A DNA stretch of 64,000 bases from Brevipalpus yothersi (GCA_003956705.1 QZCP01000223.1:394364-458363); one strand, 5' to 3'; positions 50,762-63,810 are shown, counted from the first letter of the stretch. Program-made: numbers and translations. Notes: a model not told the origin generated them from the sequence alone.

Positions 50762-51272
50762 GAACAATATCATATGATAAATCATTCAATCGTTGGACAC
50801 TTCATTCGAACAGAAATTAATTATGAATATGTGACAATTCTCGAAAGAGCAATCTGAGGAATTTTTATTGGAATTCTTATTGAAGAGGAATTTATCAATT
50901 TCAAAATTCTTCGGTGGACAGAGAGAAAACTTTTGTCGATGATTTTTCATCATTTCGATTTCCGGTTCCGATTACTTTGCATGATATTCACATATTTTAA
51001 TGGAAAGGTGGAAAGATACAATGAGCAATGAACAGTTATAGTGGAAAATTAAAGATAAAACGTTTTCATGGAGATTATTTGCAAGAAATTGGTGAAAATT
51101 TCATGAGCTATTGAATTCGAAAATAGCGGCACTCAAGCTTCTCTATTTGCAGATGTAAACACGGTCAGAATATAAACACAAACAGATTTGTGATAATGTT
51201 TGTCGATCTCAATTGTGTATCTTTGATCCTGATCATGTTAATTAGTTGATTAATTACTTACCACTAGAAAGT
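49340..51272. other. Intergenic between Gly-rich gene B and CCZ1
   Basis: 1.9 kb, AT-rich, with GA runs at about 50310-50328 and 50729-50760. No gene-like feature was recognised. Confidence 0.55.
50729..50760. repeat. (GA)n microsatellite
   Basis: 32-bp GA run. Confidence 0.95.
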
Positions 51273-52830
51273 ATGTCAATTCAAGGAGTGCCTTTTCCTG
51301 CGAGGCTCCACAAGCTATTATTATTCAACAGCAGTTGGACCCAGAAAGAAGGAGAAGAAGTCAACAAATTAATATATTATTCCAGTTCGGGGTTTAAATC
51401 AGATGATGACACATCTTGGGAATTTAACGATGGGGATGAAAATGGTTTACTTAATTGTGATCCTAAAGAGTTGAAAGATGCAGTCAATGCTATGGGGCTA
51501 TGTGAAGCATTGATCAATTTTGTCAAAAACTTTGGCAAAAATGAAGGTATGAATTTTTCTTACTCTCAAAAGCTCTTTGATCGATCTGATATTCATCAAA
51601 TTTTTCTTTTCAGAGGTTTACTCTGTACATGGAACCAAAGTGAGACTCTCTTTGAAAGAAGTTGAACCAAATTTTTGGTTGGGAATCAATCTAATTTTAC
51701 CTCGAACTCCTATGACATGTGTATCTGGTAAAATAGAGACCGATAAAGATTCATATTATCATGACACTGATCTGAATGATCATCTAGTACAATTGGTATT
51801 GACAGAAATTTATCAAACATTCTACTTATTTCATGGCTGTTTGCAAACAATTTGGGACAAAAGTGAACATAATCTTTCATCTTTGAGAGATGTATGTTCC
51901 AGATTTTTTCACTGGTATCTACCCTCATTACAGCTCTCTACTGTTAATTTGGGCGAGCTGTTAAATTCTATGCAATATCTTTCTCTTGATGAGGAAACTC
52001 AAAATTTATCTCAAGAATTTGTTAAGCAAGTTCTTGACTGTGATCAGGGTTGCAAGCATGTCATGTTTCTTTTTAATGTTCGAATGATCCACAGTACACT
52101 GGACCTGAGCAATACTCGAATCATTTATCGATATCTAGTCTCAACAATCATTCCCGAAGTAGCATCTGAAGAGTTGAGTGAATGTGTTCGCTCAAGAGCA
52201 TCGAAAAAGACAAGATTCATTCGCAAAGGTCTTAAAATTTATCTCACAGGTGGAAATGATCAATACATTATGAATGTATACCGATCTATCAATGGTACAA
52301 CGCTTGTGATTCTACTTGAATCAGCTGCATCAGATGAGCTCGATGAAATACTGTTCAATTGTGATCGACTCATGTCACAAAAAATGTCAGAAATGGCCAC
52401 CAAATTTAGTGAATTGTATGTCCAAGAACTTTCTCTGGACACTACACTTCCTCCAAATCCTACTCGCCATGATCTTGTTCAAGGAGAACTTTTCCGCTAT
52501 GCTCTATGCAATGCTGGTGAAAGCTCATTCAAGACCAATGTTGGTTTCAATGGAATTCTTGATCAACGAAAACAATCCGATTATGAATTAGCAAAGCCAA
52601 TTGTAGACTTGGAATCAGATTTACGAACTCACCTTGTTTCACCTGATCCTGATAGTCAAATCGAGATAGTCGCCAAAACTACCAATGAATCCTGGTTGGT
52701 GGTGAATAAAGAAGGTCCCAAAACCATTTTCTCTTCTTTAAATCATAAAAATGATAATCTGGTAGATGCTGCAGATGCAGTATCACATCATGTTTCTAGA
52801 AGATTCAAAAATTTATCACCCAAAACTTGA
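51273..52830 (+). CDS. CCZ1: CCZ1, subunit of the MON1-CCZ1 Rab7 GEF
   Basis: Two exons, 51273-51546 and 51614-52830, with a 67-bp intron (GAAG|GTATGA...TTTCAG|AGGTT) encode 496 aa (human CCZ1 482). The first ATG in frame is 51273. The N-terminal longin domain begins with KLLLFNSSWTQKEGEE and continues with NAMGLCEALINFVKNF. The EPNFWLGINLILPR strand, the LSLDEETQNLSQEFVKQVL region and the C-terminal longin domain (KIYLTGGNDQYIMNVYRSI, WLVVNKEGPKTIF) follow the CCZ1 order. CCZ1 pairs with MON1 to activate Rab7 on maturing endosomes and autophagosomes. The sequence is fairly divergent, but domain order and length fit well. Confidence 0.85.
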
Positions 52831-53212
52831 GAAAGGCTTGATAATTTAGAGCCACTCTTTATTTCATGTCATAAATTAAACTTTATAACAAAGCTAAACT
52901 GCATTGATTGTGTCCCTAAAGTTTCTAAATATCAAAAGTCAAGATCAAAAGGACTGATCAGTCCTTGTCCTTGTCCACATATTTACACATGAGAGTTAAG
53001 AGAGAGGATGAGCAAAGGCCATGAGAAAGAGTTTTTTATCTCTATTTTCTTATACACTTGGCTTTTCTCTTGTGAGTTTCGAGTTGTAAAGAGAATCTCT
53101 TCCTTTTTCTCTCTTCTTGTTCTTCCTCTGTTTTGTGATTCATACATGTTTGAATGTGGATTTAATTTAAATAGTAATTCAAATTAATTGATACTTTTTT
53201 TATGTGTTCATA
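52831..53212. other. Short intergenic gap, CCZ1 to Pro-rich gene
   Basis: About 380 bp. It likely holds the CCZ1 3' UTR (ATTAAA-like signal near 52874) and the next promoter. No other feature was seen. Confidence 0.6.
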
Positions 53213-54784
53213 ATGGCTGCCTCTGCCCTCAATGAATCAACGAAACCCAAAATTTATGACAATTTGGATGATATGATTGATTATATCATTAAGGATATGA
53301 AAGTTTTGATGCAAATCATGCCTGATATTTTCGATGATCATTCACATCTATTTCATCAGGCTATTATTGATATTCCTGAGAGTGATTTTGAGTTAGATCC
53401 AAAGTTAGTTGAGAGGTATCTATTGAAAAAGAATGCTTCAAATCAGAGCCAGGAATCGGTTGTTTGTGAAAATAATCTTGATGATAAGAAGAATGGATCA
53501 GAAAAACAGCCTAAAATTCGTTGTGAGAAAAGCTCGCCCGATTCGTCTAAAGTTTTGACAAAAAGCTCGATCAAAACTCCCATCCAAAGTCCACATTGCT
53601 CTGAAAAGAGTTCATCTGATTCACGGAAAAGTTCTCCCAAAATTCTGACGGAAAGCCCAAAAAAGTCTCACAAAAAAACTATCGATATTCCAAAAAGTCT
53701 TCGAGTAAGAATCAACAAGCCAAAAGGTGAGAAAAATGAAAAAAATGAAAAAAGTAAGAAAAATGAGAAGAATGAGAGGAATGAGAAGAATGAGAAGAAT
53801 GAATCTTCGAGATCAACTCCCAAGTGCCTTACGTCAACATACAAAATTCCAAAGTCTCGAAAAGATCCATCACCACAGCCACCGTCCCCTTGCTCTCCAC
53901 AGCCACCACGAACAAAACCTCAACCACAAATTCCTTCTCCCTTACAAACTCAGCCATCTCGACCACTGGTCACACCACAGCTACCAAGATCCAGACCACT
54001 GCCACAGCAGCAATTATCATCGTCAAATCCTCTGGATACATTATTACCGAGATCGCGACCTCCACCACAACCATCATTACCGACTTCTTCGGATACACTG
54101 CCACCACAATCACAACCATCACCCCAACCACCATTATCAAACCCTTTAGATACACTGCTACCACGATCGCGACCTCCGATACAACAGCAATTACCGACCC
54201 CTTTGGAAACACTACAATCACAGCCACGACCATCACCCCAACCACCAGTATCCATTCTTTCGCGGATACAGCCATCTCGGTCTCCGCCTCAGCCACAATT
54301 ATCCACTCCCTTATCATCACCACCTCCACCACCTCCACCTCGACCGATCGTCGAAGAAGAGGAAGAGGAAGAATTCAAGAGTGATGAGGAAGATTATTTC
54401 GGTGCTGTCGATGCTGAAATTCTAGGTTATGGGATTTCTGATGAATCCTCGCCAGAAAGCCAAAGGCTGCAAAGCGAGGAATTTATCGATTATGAACTCA
54501 ATCAAGAGGCCCAACATATGGATGAAGTTGATGATAGTCTGAAAAACAATGGTAAAAACAATTCGGAAAATGAATTTGAGGGCAAAAAAGATCTCTCTGT
54601 CCTTGATGATGACTCTGATGAGTCGGACGATGACACAAATTTTAAGAGAAGAAAAAGATGTAGACAGGAAGAGCATGAAAACATTCGATTAGAGCCTTCA
54701 TTTCGTCCGTTTATTGATAGGTCTCATAAACATAAGAAAATTACTTTTAATGACAACAAAAGATCTGTTCAGGGTTGTTTTTGA
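53213..54784 (+). CDS. Unrecognised Pro-rich, charged protein
   Basis: A single 523-aa frame starts at ATG 53213 (MAASALNESTKPKIYDNLDD). Residues 1-75 look folded and acidic (DMIDYIIKDMKVLMQIMPDI). Residues about 80-170 are Ser/Lys-rich, about 171-203 are a NEK/KNE repeat, and about 219-377 are strongly Pro/Gln/Ser-rich with a degenerate repeat around NPLDTLLPRSRPP and a seven-proline run. Then come a poly-Glu stretch (380-388), a Ser/Asp/Glu-rich acidic segment, and a basic KRRKR cluster (about 480) that could be a nuclear localisation signal. No known domain is apparent to me. The low-complexity middle could bind SH3, WW or profilin-type modules. It is not a recognised operon-like partner of neighbouring CCZ1. 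Being a long single open frame makes it likely a real gene, but function is unknown. Confidence 0.65.
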   Translation: MAASALNESTKPKIYDNLDDMIDYIIKDMKVLMQIMPDIFDDHSHLFHQAIIDIPESDFELDPKLVERYLLKKNASNQSQESVVCENNLDDKKNGSEKQPKIRCEKSSPDSSKVLTKSSIKTPIQSPHCSEKSSSDSRKSSPKILTESPKKSHKKTIDIPKSLRVRINKPKGEKNEKNEKSKKNEKNERNEKNEKNESSRSTPKCLTSTYKIPKSRKDPSPQPPSPCSPQPPRTKPQPQIPSPLQTQPSRPLVTPQLPRSRPLPQQQLSSSNPLDTLLPRSRPPPQPSLPTSSDTLPPQSQPSPQPPLSNPLDTLLPRSRPPIQQQLPTPLETLQSQPRPSPQPPVSILSRIQPSRSPPQPQLSTPLSSPPPPPPPRPIVEEEEEEEFKSDEEDYFGAVDAEILGYGISDESSPESQRLQSEEFIDYELNQEAQHMDEVDDSLKNNGKNNSENEFEGKKDLSVLDDDSDESDDDTNFKRRKRCRQEEHENIRLEPSFRPFIDRSHKHKKITFNDNKRSVQGCF

Positions 54785-56328
54785 GAATTCTAAATTTATT
54801 TTTTAGCTTTTTGGGTGGGTATTTTTTACCATTCTATAATTAATAAATATCTTCTCCTCTTGAACTTTGCCTCGAAAAGTTTGTCATCAGATAAATTCCA
54901 AATAATTGGAAAAAATAGCATAGGCAGGTGTATTGAACTGTTGACAAATTTTTTTCTTACCACAAACACTTGAGCATGATGTCAAGTTCAATTGTGATCG
55001 GAATTTGATTCTATAGTTAATTGCTGATAATTTGCCAGACTGTGTGTGAAAAAATGCCAATTTTTCCACGAATAAGAAGTTGGTAGCAGTTGTATTATGA
55101 TAGAATTCAATGGTAAATGATCGCAACTCGATTTTGGACTTTATCCTGACCTTACTGGTGATGGTGATAATGCTCTGTCTCATCATGACTATGAGAACAC
55201 TCAATTCGATCTTCTCCCGGTCACTCGTTTTCATATCGACCATTGTGGCGGAGTTCCATGGTTACTCAAAGTTTCCTAGCTTAAATGTATGTGCAATCGA
55301 TGCTCGCTGACTCTCAAAGTCAGTGATGAGAAAGTAGCTAATAGTGTAGTTATCTTTGTCTTTATCTCTCTCCATCTGACTCCGGGTCCATGTTACATGA
55401 CACATCCTATCAAAACTATTTATGGGCTGCTTCTTGTGGACCTCTCGCGGATTAATTGAAGGCAAAGAGTAAGTAAGTAAGTTCCGCTTTGCTTGAAGGT
55501 CTCCAAGATATTCTGGACACAGTGAATGTATGATGAGATAAATTTGAAAAATTCAATGGAAAAGATAACAGACATTGATTTCCATGAAAGGAAAGTGTAA
55601 AATGGTTTCAAATTGGGCCTACCCTGCAGGACATGTCCTCAAATTTGTCGCATTTGCCATCAAAATTGGAGATGTTAAAATACTTTACACTGAAGATCAT
55701 TCTAAAGAGGAGGATCGACGCTTGATGGCTGCTGAGTATCCGAGAGATTTTCGACCTTAAATAATAGATCAAAGTTTCACAAGTTTAATCCATCAGATAG
55801 TCAGCCCAAGAGGAAGATGTTCAGTTCCTCGACATCGCAAAACCGATAGAGAGAATAGAAATTCTCGGCCACATCCAGCCATTTCTCACATCAACGTGCT
55901 ACCTATTCTGTTTCGATCATTCAGTATGCCTCAATATATTCACACTCAAAGTGTGAATGGAATTGGAGTTTCTTGCTCAATTCGATGGCTGATAATCAAT
56001 ACAAGTAAATTAATGATAAATTTATAGAAAGAATTAACGTAACCGAAATCGATTGAAAAAATTTCAACAAGTGTTCCAAGTTGTATAATCTCGTTCTGCT
56101 ACTGACGCATGTCTTCTCATGAATCTTTCTGTTTTCGAACTGTTTGTTTTGTAAACAAACATAATTTTTTCAATTTATCAGCTGAACTTTTACTCCCAAC
56201 ATGTTGATTTGATTGGGTTATGTGGATCTGGACACTTCTTCTTTTGAATTGATCGTGGTGTATAGCTGTGTTTTAATACAATTTTGCCTGGCTATGTGAA
56301 CAAATTAAAGATTTAACTATCACTTCCG
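54785..56328. other. Intergenic between Pro-rich gene and SERAC1
   Basis: 1.5 kb. Possible polyadenylation signal AATAAA near 54843 for the Pro-rich gene. Short open frames at 54887-55243 and 55575-55760 show no family features. Confidence 0.5.
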
Positions 56329-58296
56329 ATGTCCAATTCAGTGAGAACTTTTTCTTCACGGTTTGCCGCTTTTGCTCGACCTGGACTTGTGCTCATTATC
56401 ACTGGGTCAGTATTTCAGTGTGATGTAATTGAGTTTGTTTATCATATCTTCTTTTTTTGTAGAGGTGGCATATCAATTGGATATATTGTCTGGAGAAAGA
56501 GAAGAATTGTTTCTCCTCAAGTTGACGAATCAAAAGATGATTATATTTATCTTGGTCATGCCAGCGATGGATTGGAGATGGAATTTTCAGAGAGGCAGCT
56601 CAAGAAAAGTATTAATTTCCTGAAACTAGCTCAATCAAATCATGTCAAACTCTCTAGATATGGTCTACAGAGTTTAGCTCAGCTCAAAAAGATGGAGGGT
56701 AAGCTTCCTATAAACAATGTTCTTCCTACTTTAATTGTTATGTGATTTCTCTTTTATTTTTAAGATTATCACTGTCGTCGATTTTCTAATCTGTGTGATT
56801 ATAAAACTGCCATTCAGCTAGCTCGAAGTGAAGGTGTCGATCTTCGCCTTTTTGCACCACCGATGAATCGCTACTTAAGAAAGGGTGAACTCTTCGATAT
56901 ACTCTATGAGATTCACAAAGCTTTCCCAAATTCTCCTTGCAATAGTTTCTTTGCAACAATGACTTTCAGGACTCGAGATAGGCTGAAGATAATCGAATCA
57001 AGTCTAGAAGAAGAATTTAAGGATAAATATCTATCTCGACGAGGAGTGAATTTGCTCTGTCTACAAGCACTTTTCCGATATTCAGCCATGGGAAAGGAAA
57101 ATTGCAAATTTATGGTGGAAAGAGGTTTGATATCCAGTTTGTTAACTCTTTCGGAAAACTTTCCTGAAGACATCGAAATGAATGCTTCGATTGCTAAAAT
57201 ATTGGCACAATTAAGTCAATTCAAGTTTTCACGGAAACATTTTTTTGCCTGTGGCTGGATTGGAATTCTCGCAAAATGGCTAAGAGAAGAGAACCTAGAA
57301 CTCAGATTGTCTGCCAATAAGGCGCTGTTCAATCTGAGCTCTGATGATCAAGTTTTAGGCAATCATTTGTATCTACTTCATCCTCGATTCATTGACGGAA
57401 TTCCAAAATTCGATATCGTTTTCATTCATGGCTTGCTCGGGAGTATATTCCGAACATGGCGACAAGCTGACTCATCCAAAGATAGATCAGATTATACGAG
57501 ATGCTGGCCTGAGTCATGGCTCGCAAACGATGTAAATGGTCTACGAATTTTAGCTGTTGATTATCATTCTTCAATTTTTGAACGCAAAGGAGATTGCTCA
57601 GCTGAAAAGCGATCTCTTATAGATCGTGGTGAAACTCTCATCAATGAACTGATTGCTGCTGGAGTCGGAAAGCGACCAGTGATTTTTGTGGGCCATTCAA
57701 TGGGTGGCTTACTCATCAAGCAAATTTTGATTAATTCAGCGCAAAGCAGTATACCCTCACATCGTAACTTACTGAATCAAGTAAAAGGGATTGTTTTCTA
57801 CAGTGTTCCTCACAAAGGATCAGAATTCACTCGCTTTCCTTATAACTTGCAGAAAGTTGTTGTGCCATCTCAAGAAGTTCGAGAACTTATCAAAGGTTTG
57901 TATTCTGTATAATCAGAGGAAAAATTTATCTGATTTGTTTTCTTTCCATTAGATTCACCTCATCTGCAAAGGCTTCATAGTGAATTCAGTTCAGTTCTGA
58001 AGAACAAGCCTATCCGAATTCTTAGCTATGGAGAAGCAGATAAAAGTAAGGTTGGTGTAAAAGGAATCAAAGTAAATACTATACTAGTATCCCCAGAATC
58101 TGCTGATCCTGGTTTTGGTCAATTTAAGATTTTGAATACAAATCACTTCAATACATGTAAGCCAGAGGATCGCTCCTCATCCTCCTACCAGGACTTCAAA
58201 GCTTTTGTTAGAGATGTGATACAAGAAACTTATACCCTTTTTCCAATTAATCGCAAGGAGTTATTAGAAAAATTTCGAGCCTTTCAGTGGTCTTAG
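56329..58296 (+). CDS. SERAC1: SERAC1, serine-active-site lipase-domain protein
   Basis: Four exons, 56329-56405, 56463-56698, 56765-57895 and 57953-58296, join in frame to about 595 aa (human 654). A short hydrophobic N-terminal segment (LVLIITGGGISIGYIVW) resembles the membrane anchor of SERAC1. ARM-like helices follow (about 100-330), then an alpha/beta-hydrolase domain with FDIVFIHGLLGSIFRTW and the nucleophile elbow GHSMGG (Ser about residue 415), and a conserved C-terminal region with a candidate catalytic His in NTNHFNTCKPEDRSS. SERAC1 is needed at mitochondria-ER contacts for phosphatidylglycerol remodelling and cholesterol trafficking in mammals. Two AATAAA signals follow the stop (58297-58302 and 58311-58316), the first directly abutting it. 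Confidence 0.92.
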
Positions 58297-58316
58297 AATA
58301 AAAATCTGCCAATAAA
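58297..58316 (+). terminator. SERAC1 polyadenylation signals
   Basis: AATAAA occurs immediately after the TAG stop and again 14 bp later. The convergent GNPDA stop codon is only 157 bp from the SERAC1 stop, so 3' ends may overlap. Confidence 0.6.
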
Positions 58317-58453
58317 GTGTAAATAACTTAAGTATGAAGAAATTTTGTATATTTGATTGTCTACAGAAACTTTTGAGCTTTCATCAAGAAAATTTTCCCA
58401 GTTTTCTCCGAAAGACTGTCAGATTCAAAGTTGTAGTAAGAGGATCAAGTCAT

Positions 58454-59260
58454 TCAATCTTCAATCAACTTGTTATGAACTCTCATTAGACTCTTGAAGT
58501 ATTTCACAGTCTTAACACGTAACTCCAATGTAGCCTCTTCATCACACAAGAAGAGAGCTTTCTCATGCATCTGGAAGGCTGACACAGTCCACATATGATT
58601 AACACCCTCCTCTATTGCTTTATAAAGTGCAAATGATTTATGAGCACCTGTAATCAATATCATGACCTCTTTGGCATCCATAACGGTTGCTACACCCACT
58701 GTCAATGCCTGTTGAGGTACTTTGGTAACATCGTTGTCAAAAAATCTTGCATTCGCAATGATTGTGTCCATGGCAAGAGTTTTCAGTCGAGTGCGAGAAG
58801 ATAAACTTGATCCTGGCTCATTGAACGCTATGTGGCCATCAGGTCCAATGCCACCCACAAACAGTTCTATTCCACCGGAATCTTTGATTTTTTTCTCAAA
58901 TTCTTCACATTCTTTCTCCAAATCAGTTGCATTACCATCCAATATGTGTGCATTTTGTGGATCAATGTCAATGTGTTTGAAGAAATTATTGAACATAAAG
59001 GAATGATAACTTTCCGGATGTTCTCTTGGTAGATTAACATATTCATCCATGTTGAATGTTCGAACATACTTAAAAGACACAGTACCTTGCTTGTAAAATT
59101 CGATTAGCTTGCTGTAGGTACCCAAAGGAGTGGTCCCAGTAGGAAGTCCAAGATTAAATAAACGATCAGCAGTTGGCTTGAATTGATTGATACGTTTTCG
59201 TATATATTTTGCAGCCCAAAGACTGACATCATCACTTGTGTCTAGAATGATAAGTTTCAT
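58454..59260 (-). CDS. GNPDA: Glucosamine-6-phosphate deaminase
   Basis: Single exon, 268 aa, ATG 59260. It aligns along its length with the NagB/GNPDA family. Catalytic residues fall at the same numbers as in the E. coli enzyme: Asp72 in NMDEYV, Asp141, His143 and Glu148 in GIGPDGHIAFNEPGSS. The phosphate-binding LGLPTGTTPLGTY and TGAHKSFALYKAIEEGVNHM are intact. It converts glucosamine-6-phosphate to fructose-6-phosphate and ammonia in the cytosol, opposing the hexosamine pathway that feeds chitin synthesis in arthropods. It is slightly shorter than human GNPDA1 (289) at the C-terminus. A TATA-like TATATTTTAT lies at 59331-59340 in the orientation of the plus strand. Promoter use is not resolved. 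Confidence 0.97.
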   Translation of the reverse strand: MKLIILDTSDDVSLWAAKYIRKRINQFKPTADRLFNLGLPTGTTPLGTYSKLIEFYKQGTVSFKYVRTFNMDEYVNLPREHPESYHSFMFNNFFKHIDIDPQNAHILDGNATDLEKECEEFEKKIKDSGGIELFVGGIGPDGHIAFNEPGSSLSSRTRLKTLAMDTIIANARFFDNDVTKVPQQALTVGVATVMDAKEVMILITGAHKSFALYKAIEEGVNHMWTVSAFQMHEKALFLCDEEATLELRVKTVKYFKSLMRVHNKLIED

Positions 59261-62082
59261 TGTATCGGTGTGTATGAATGTATTGAATGAACACTATCTG
59301 AATGGTTAACTTCAAAGGTTGATCAAGGCTTATATTTTATCTCTTTCTATGTCTTAAATCGAGAGAATGTAGATAAATCTCAATTTAGCTTAAGATTGGA
59401 GCATTAAGTTTCTTTCGTAGAGGATCACCAAAATCGGATCAAATTTAACAGTCAGTAGAACAACACTGATTAATGATTGCACTGATAGACTTGGTGTGAT
59501 GGATGTCAATGTCTCAGGTAGACAAGTATCATGTAGAGTAATCTCTGTTGGAAGTTTGGGTAGATAAGAAAGAAGTATCAAGGAGGCAATTTTTTCCAAG
59601 AAATCTCAGATCGCTGCTGAGTTTAAAGACAAAAATTTATCTGAAAAAGGCCTCATGAAGTTCTGTTCCAATCACGTATAAACCGGCAAATTTGATCTTG
59701 CCAGTCTCACTTATAATCTATGTTCTAAAAAATTTCGAACAATATTCGATACAGAATTGCTCATAATCCCATCAGAATAAACACGAGAAAATTCTTACGT
59801 TCCTACGGGTTCTCGAAGTGATGAACAATATTCATACAAAATTCAATATGCATATGATTTTCATTTTTTGAGTTGGAAAATTCAAAACAAAAAGTTTGAG
59901 TGTCAATGGTTATGATTATATATCGAATCTTCTCAATCAAAGAAACTACAGAAAAAGGCTATGGAAAACTATTAAAATGCAAAATCTATCAAAAATTATT
60001 CATAATTCATGAAAGGAAATTCATAAAGTTTTATATTCTAATTCATACGATTCTTAATGAGCTTAATCTACTTGGAATGTAAAACAGTTTTTCTTGATTC
60101 TCTTACCAGCATCCTTTCATACACCTTTGCACAAACATGTTCAACATCATTTCTTTCACGTCTTTAGTTGAGAAATCAACGTCTCTAATTTGATGATCAT
60201 TCTATTCATCGATTCTACCAAGATTTTTCATTTTTTTGAACATAGGTTTTCCCATCTTCTCATCAATACTCATGATTAAATGATATTCCCCTGCAATAAG
60301 CAAATTTGATGGTTGAAAATTCTCTTGAGAAAATGTAATTAGCGACATGTAAGATAAAATTTCAGATTAGACATTGATTTTCCAAATGTTCAATGCAGAT
60401 CTTGATTTTGACAAGAAACATTGTTGTAAGGGGCCATTTTCTGTCTGAGTCAATGTCTATTCGTGCCTTTATTAGTTCCTACAGAAAATTTTTTAAATTC
60501 ATGGCGAATGTTAGAAAAGTGATCAGTTCAAAAGGGAAACTATCGGGGATAATTAGATAATGTGTGAATTAAAACCGTTTGCAGAAAGTGATTAAGCCAT
60601 ACTTGAATGTGTTTGGGGAGTTATCAACCTTTGGAGGACTTATCTTACAATGTTAATGAGAACTTATCTGTTAACCGGAAAATCTGAAATAGTTTCAAAG
60701 CCTAGAATGCTGAAGGAATCAAACTTACAAGCAACAGAGCATCCGAGCACCCGTGCACTATTACCTCAATTGATCAATCTCAATTGACTCATCTATTGAA
60801 TTGAAACGAGAGCTTGAAGTGAGAAATTAGTGAGATCATTTTTCAATGAAGAGGGATAAAGATTAGAGCATCAACAGAATCTTTTGATCACATAAATCGA
60901 GTTGGAATTCTGTTTCGAGGCTTTCCTCAAAACTTAATTGGTCAAAAATCAGTATCATTGTATCCTCCATTGATACAATATAAAATGAATAATTATTAAA
61001 CGAGATTGCTTTGTTTACCTGTCACGTAAAACTTCAGAGACACGTAACTCAAGGGAATGATATTTCTGCAAGTTATCAATCTGAAACTCAAATCACAAGA
61101 GGAGAGAAGACAGTTTACCATATTCAGATTCATACATTTTTGCCTGCTGAGACAAGGATATAATTTTTCTCACCTTTTTTTGAAAAAAAGATTCATAAGT
61201 TGATTCCACCAAAAGCTAGTGGTGCAATTCGTACCAACTGATGTGAACTCTTCTAAGCCATGAGTATAGTTCAGTTTTATCTGGCTCAAATCCAACAATT
61301 CGAAGGAATCCTCATTCAATATGAATTAGAAGAGAAGATTTGGCAGTATCAAAATGATACGAAGAAAGAATAGGGTGATGATTCTGATATTTACGACTAC
61401 TGTAGAGTCCAATAGGAATTTTTCCTCCAGATAAGGAAGAAAATGATTCTCATACTGTAGCATTCACTGTCTTACTCCTCTATTCGGGGTTCATACTGAT
61501 GCTTTGTCGACAGCACTGACAATACAGTAGTCTTTGATATTCTCCTTACAAGATTTTTGACCTTCTTTACCGACCCAAATCTCAGTAAGGAAACAGCTAT
61601 TTCGATAATAAATATATTTTTATGAGATACTTCTTACGAGATGCTATCGATTTCTGATAGAAATAATGTGGTATTTGCGTTTTTTCAAATTTGTCTCGAA
61701 GTAGGCATGGAATATTCTTCTTGCCACAGATGAAATTCAAGGATCTTTACCATGATCATTGATTCAATAGCTAATCTAGATAGGTAATTTCACTCTTTTT
61801 TCTTCTTCTCTTCTCCCATAATGGCTCAAGAATATCTTTCTACGGTACCGAATTTCGTCAAATGCAATTTTGCAGAGGATGGCGATTATCTGACGTTTTT
61901 CAATTCCTCCGAACAATTTCATAGAACCACAGTAGTATGCCATATATATAAGCTTATATGAGCAAACATTCAATTGGAAAAGAAGCGTGAGGTGTACAAG
62001 CCCTAATAATAAAGTAGGAAAGAGAGAAAGAGAGAGAAAGAAAGCATTGGGAGGGAACATTATCAATCACGAGAAAACGCAC

Positions 62083-62142
<60 letters not shown>

Positions 62143-63810
62143 AAAAATTTGAACAACACGGAGCATTTCAGAATCAAACCTTCAGGCAGTTAGCATGGGA
62201 AATGAAGTGTCTTCTATCTTCTCCAAATGATGATGAATGAGAGCTCTCTTTTTCTCTTTCTTTCTTTTTCGCCTCGGAAGTAATCATGCATTTTTGGGTT
62301 TCAAATTCTTTGAGTGTGAAAGATGGAAAAAGCAAAAATACATATGAACCAAGAACGGAATGTAACTCTTCCGATGAGCTTGATCACAGCTTATCACAAT
62401 AAACTGATAATTTGATCCAAACAAATCTTTATCTGGTGAAAATTTTTCTTCAAGTCAAGCGTGAAGCACATTTAGAAAATGAGTAATCACTCAGTAATCA
62501 AAACGTGATTCGAATTTTTCTCTGATAATATGTTGTGTGGAGTGAAAAACGAAGGAAAGAGGAATTCCGAGAATTAGGCTTGGCAAAAAGCTGGGCTGAG
62601 TCAGTGGACTGAATCGGCTGGCCTGCATATGTGTATGTACTGGCAAATATGCAACAGTGTGAGCAGATATCATAGGAGGAAAAGGGCAAAAATTTGATTT
62701 CACGAAGTTTGGAAAACTGCTTCCAAGATTGGTTCAAGAGAGAGAAATACACGAAAGAGAAAGAGAATGAAAGATTACTTCTCAATTTCTCAGAATCAAT
62801 TTATCCATTGGTCCACAAAAATTCTTATCTTTAAGAACGATGATCACATAAAAGAAACACTATGAGAATCACTTGCATAGTAGAACCGAAACATGAAGAG
62901 TGATGATAAGTGACGAGTAAAACACACAGATGAATGGGAATGAAATTTTTACATTCAAATAGTAAACTTTGGTTTAAAATTTTTTTCGACAGGAAATTAT
63001 GGACAAAAAGCGTGGGAAAAATCAGATGATATTAAATAATATTTATGCAAATTGATGATGATTAAAATGGAGAGAGAGAGAGAGAAAGAGAGAGAGAGTT
63101 GTGTGTGTGTTTGTGAGTTCTTCCTCTATCAAAAAAGAAAAACATTGAATTTGAACTTTAAATATCTTCAGCCGAGAATATCCGAGTACCGGGAAGCTAC
63201 AGAGAGGACTTTAGCCATGCTGGAGGAATAATGAGGGAAAAGGAGAAAGAGAGAAAGAAAGAAAGAAAGAGAGAGAGAAATGATGGCAAATCAAATGTAT
63301 GTGTGCTCGTTTGGCAGGGAGCAAATGTAAAAAGAAGAGGAAAAGAAGAAAAACAAAGGATTGATGACAAAAAAGTGAAAGATGGTCAGATGTTAGGCAG
63401 GATTTGAAGTATTTTCTAAGAAGGATTAATTGATCGGCTTGATCACAATACGTGACCCCTTAAAAGTAACTTCCCATCAACATCATAATCAGGCTGACTA
63501 AATGAATTGGGTACTGTCACGAAGACAATGAGGATTTCGGGCTTCCAATATGATTGATAACTATTTAAGTATATCGATCAAGATGAGAATCACCAACAGA
63601 AGTGAGTCAGGCTAGGCTACATGTATGTTCTCCTGATCATAATACATTTACAGTCATACATTATAACCGAATTGATTCTTAAGCAAGATCTTGAAAAAAG
63701 CGAGTGTCTTTCAAATCTTTTCTTTCTTGGGAGTTGTACTGGCAACAATGAGTAGGTATTTGCCTTAAGTACCTAAATGGTTTTCTTTGGATCATAATCT
63801 TTCATGAGAG
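59261..63810. other. Intergenic, no gene recognised
   Basis: 4.5 kb of AT-rich DNA with a GA run at 62086-62138 and purine-rich stretches (about 63070-63098 and 63240-63280). Open frames at 59390-59599, 59900-60082, 61776-62066 and 62491-62785 lack recognisable domains. No tRNA-like cloverleaf was noticed. Confidence 0.5.
62086..62138. repeat. (GA)n microsatellite
   Basis: About 53-bp GA run. Confidence 0.95.

Noticed and set aside
53727..54384. Several overlapping open frames in other frames of the Pro-rich gene
   Set aside because: The CCA-rich repeat leaves all frames open. Only the 53213 frame runs from ATG to stop with sensible flanking sequence.
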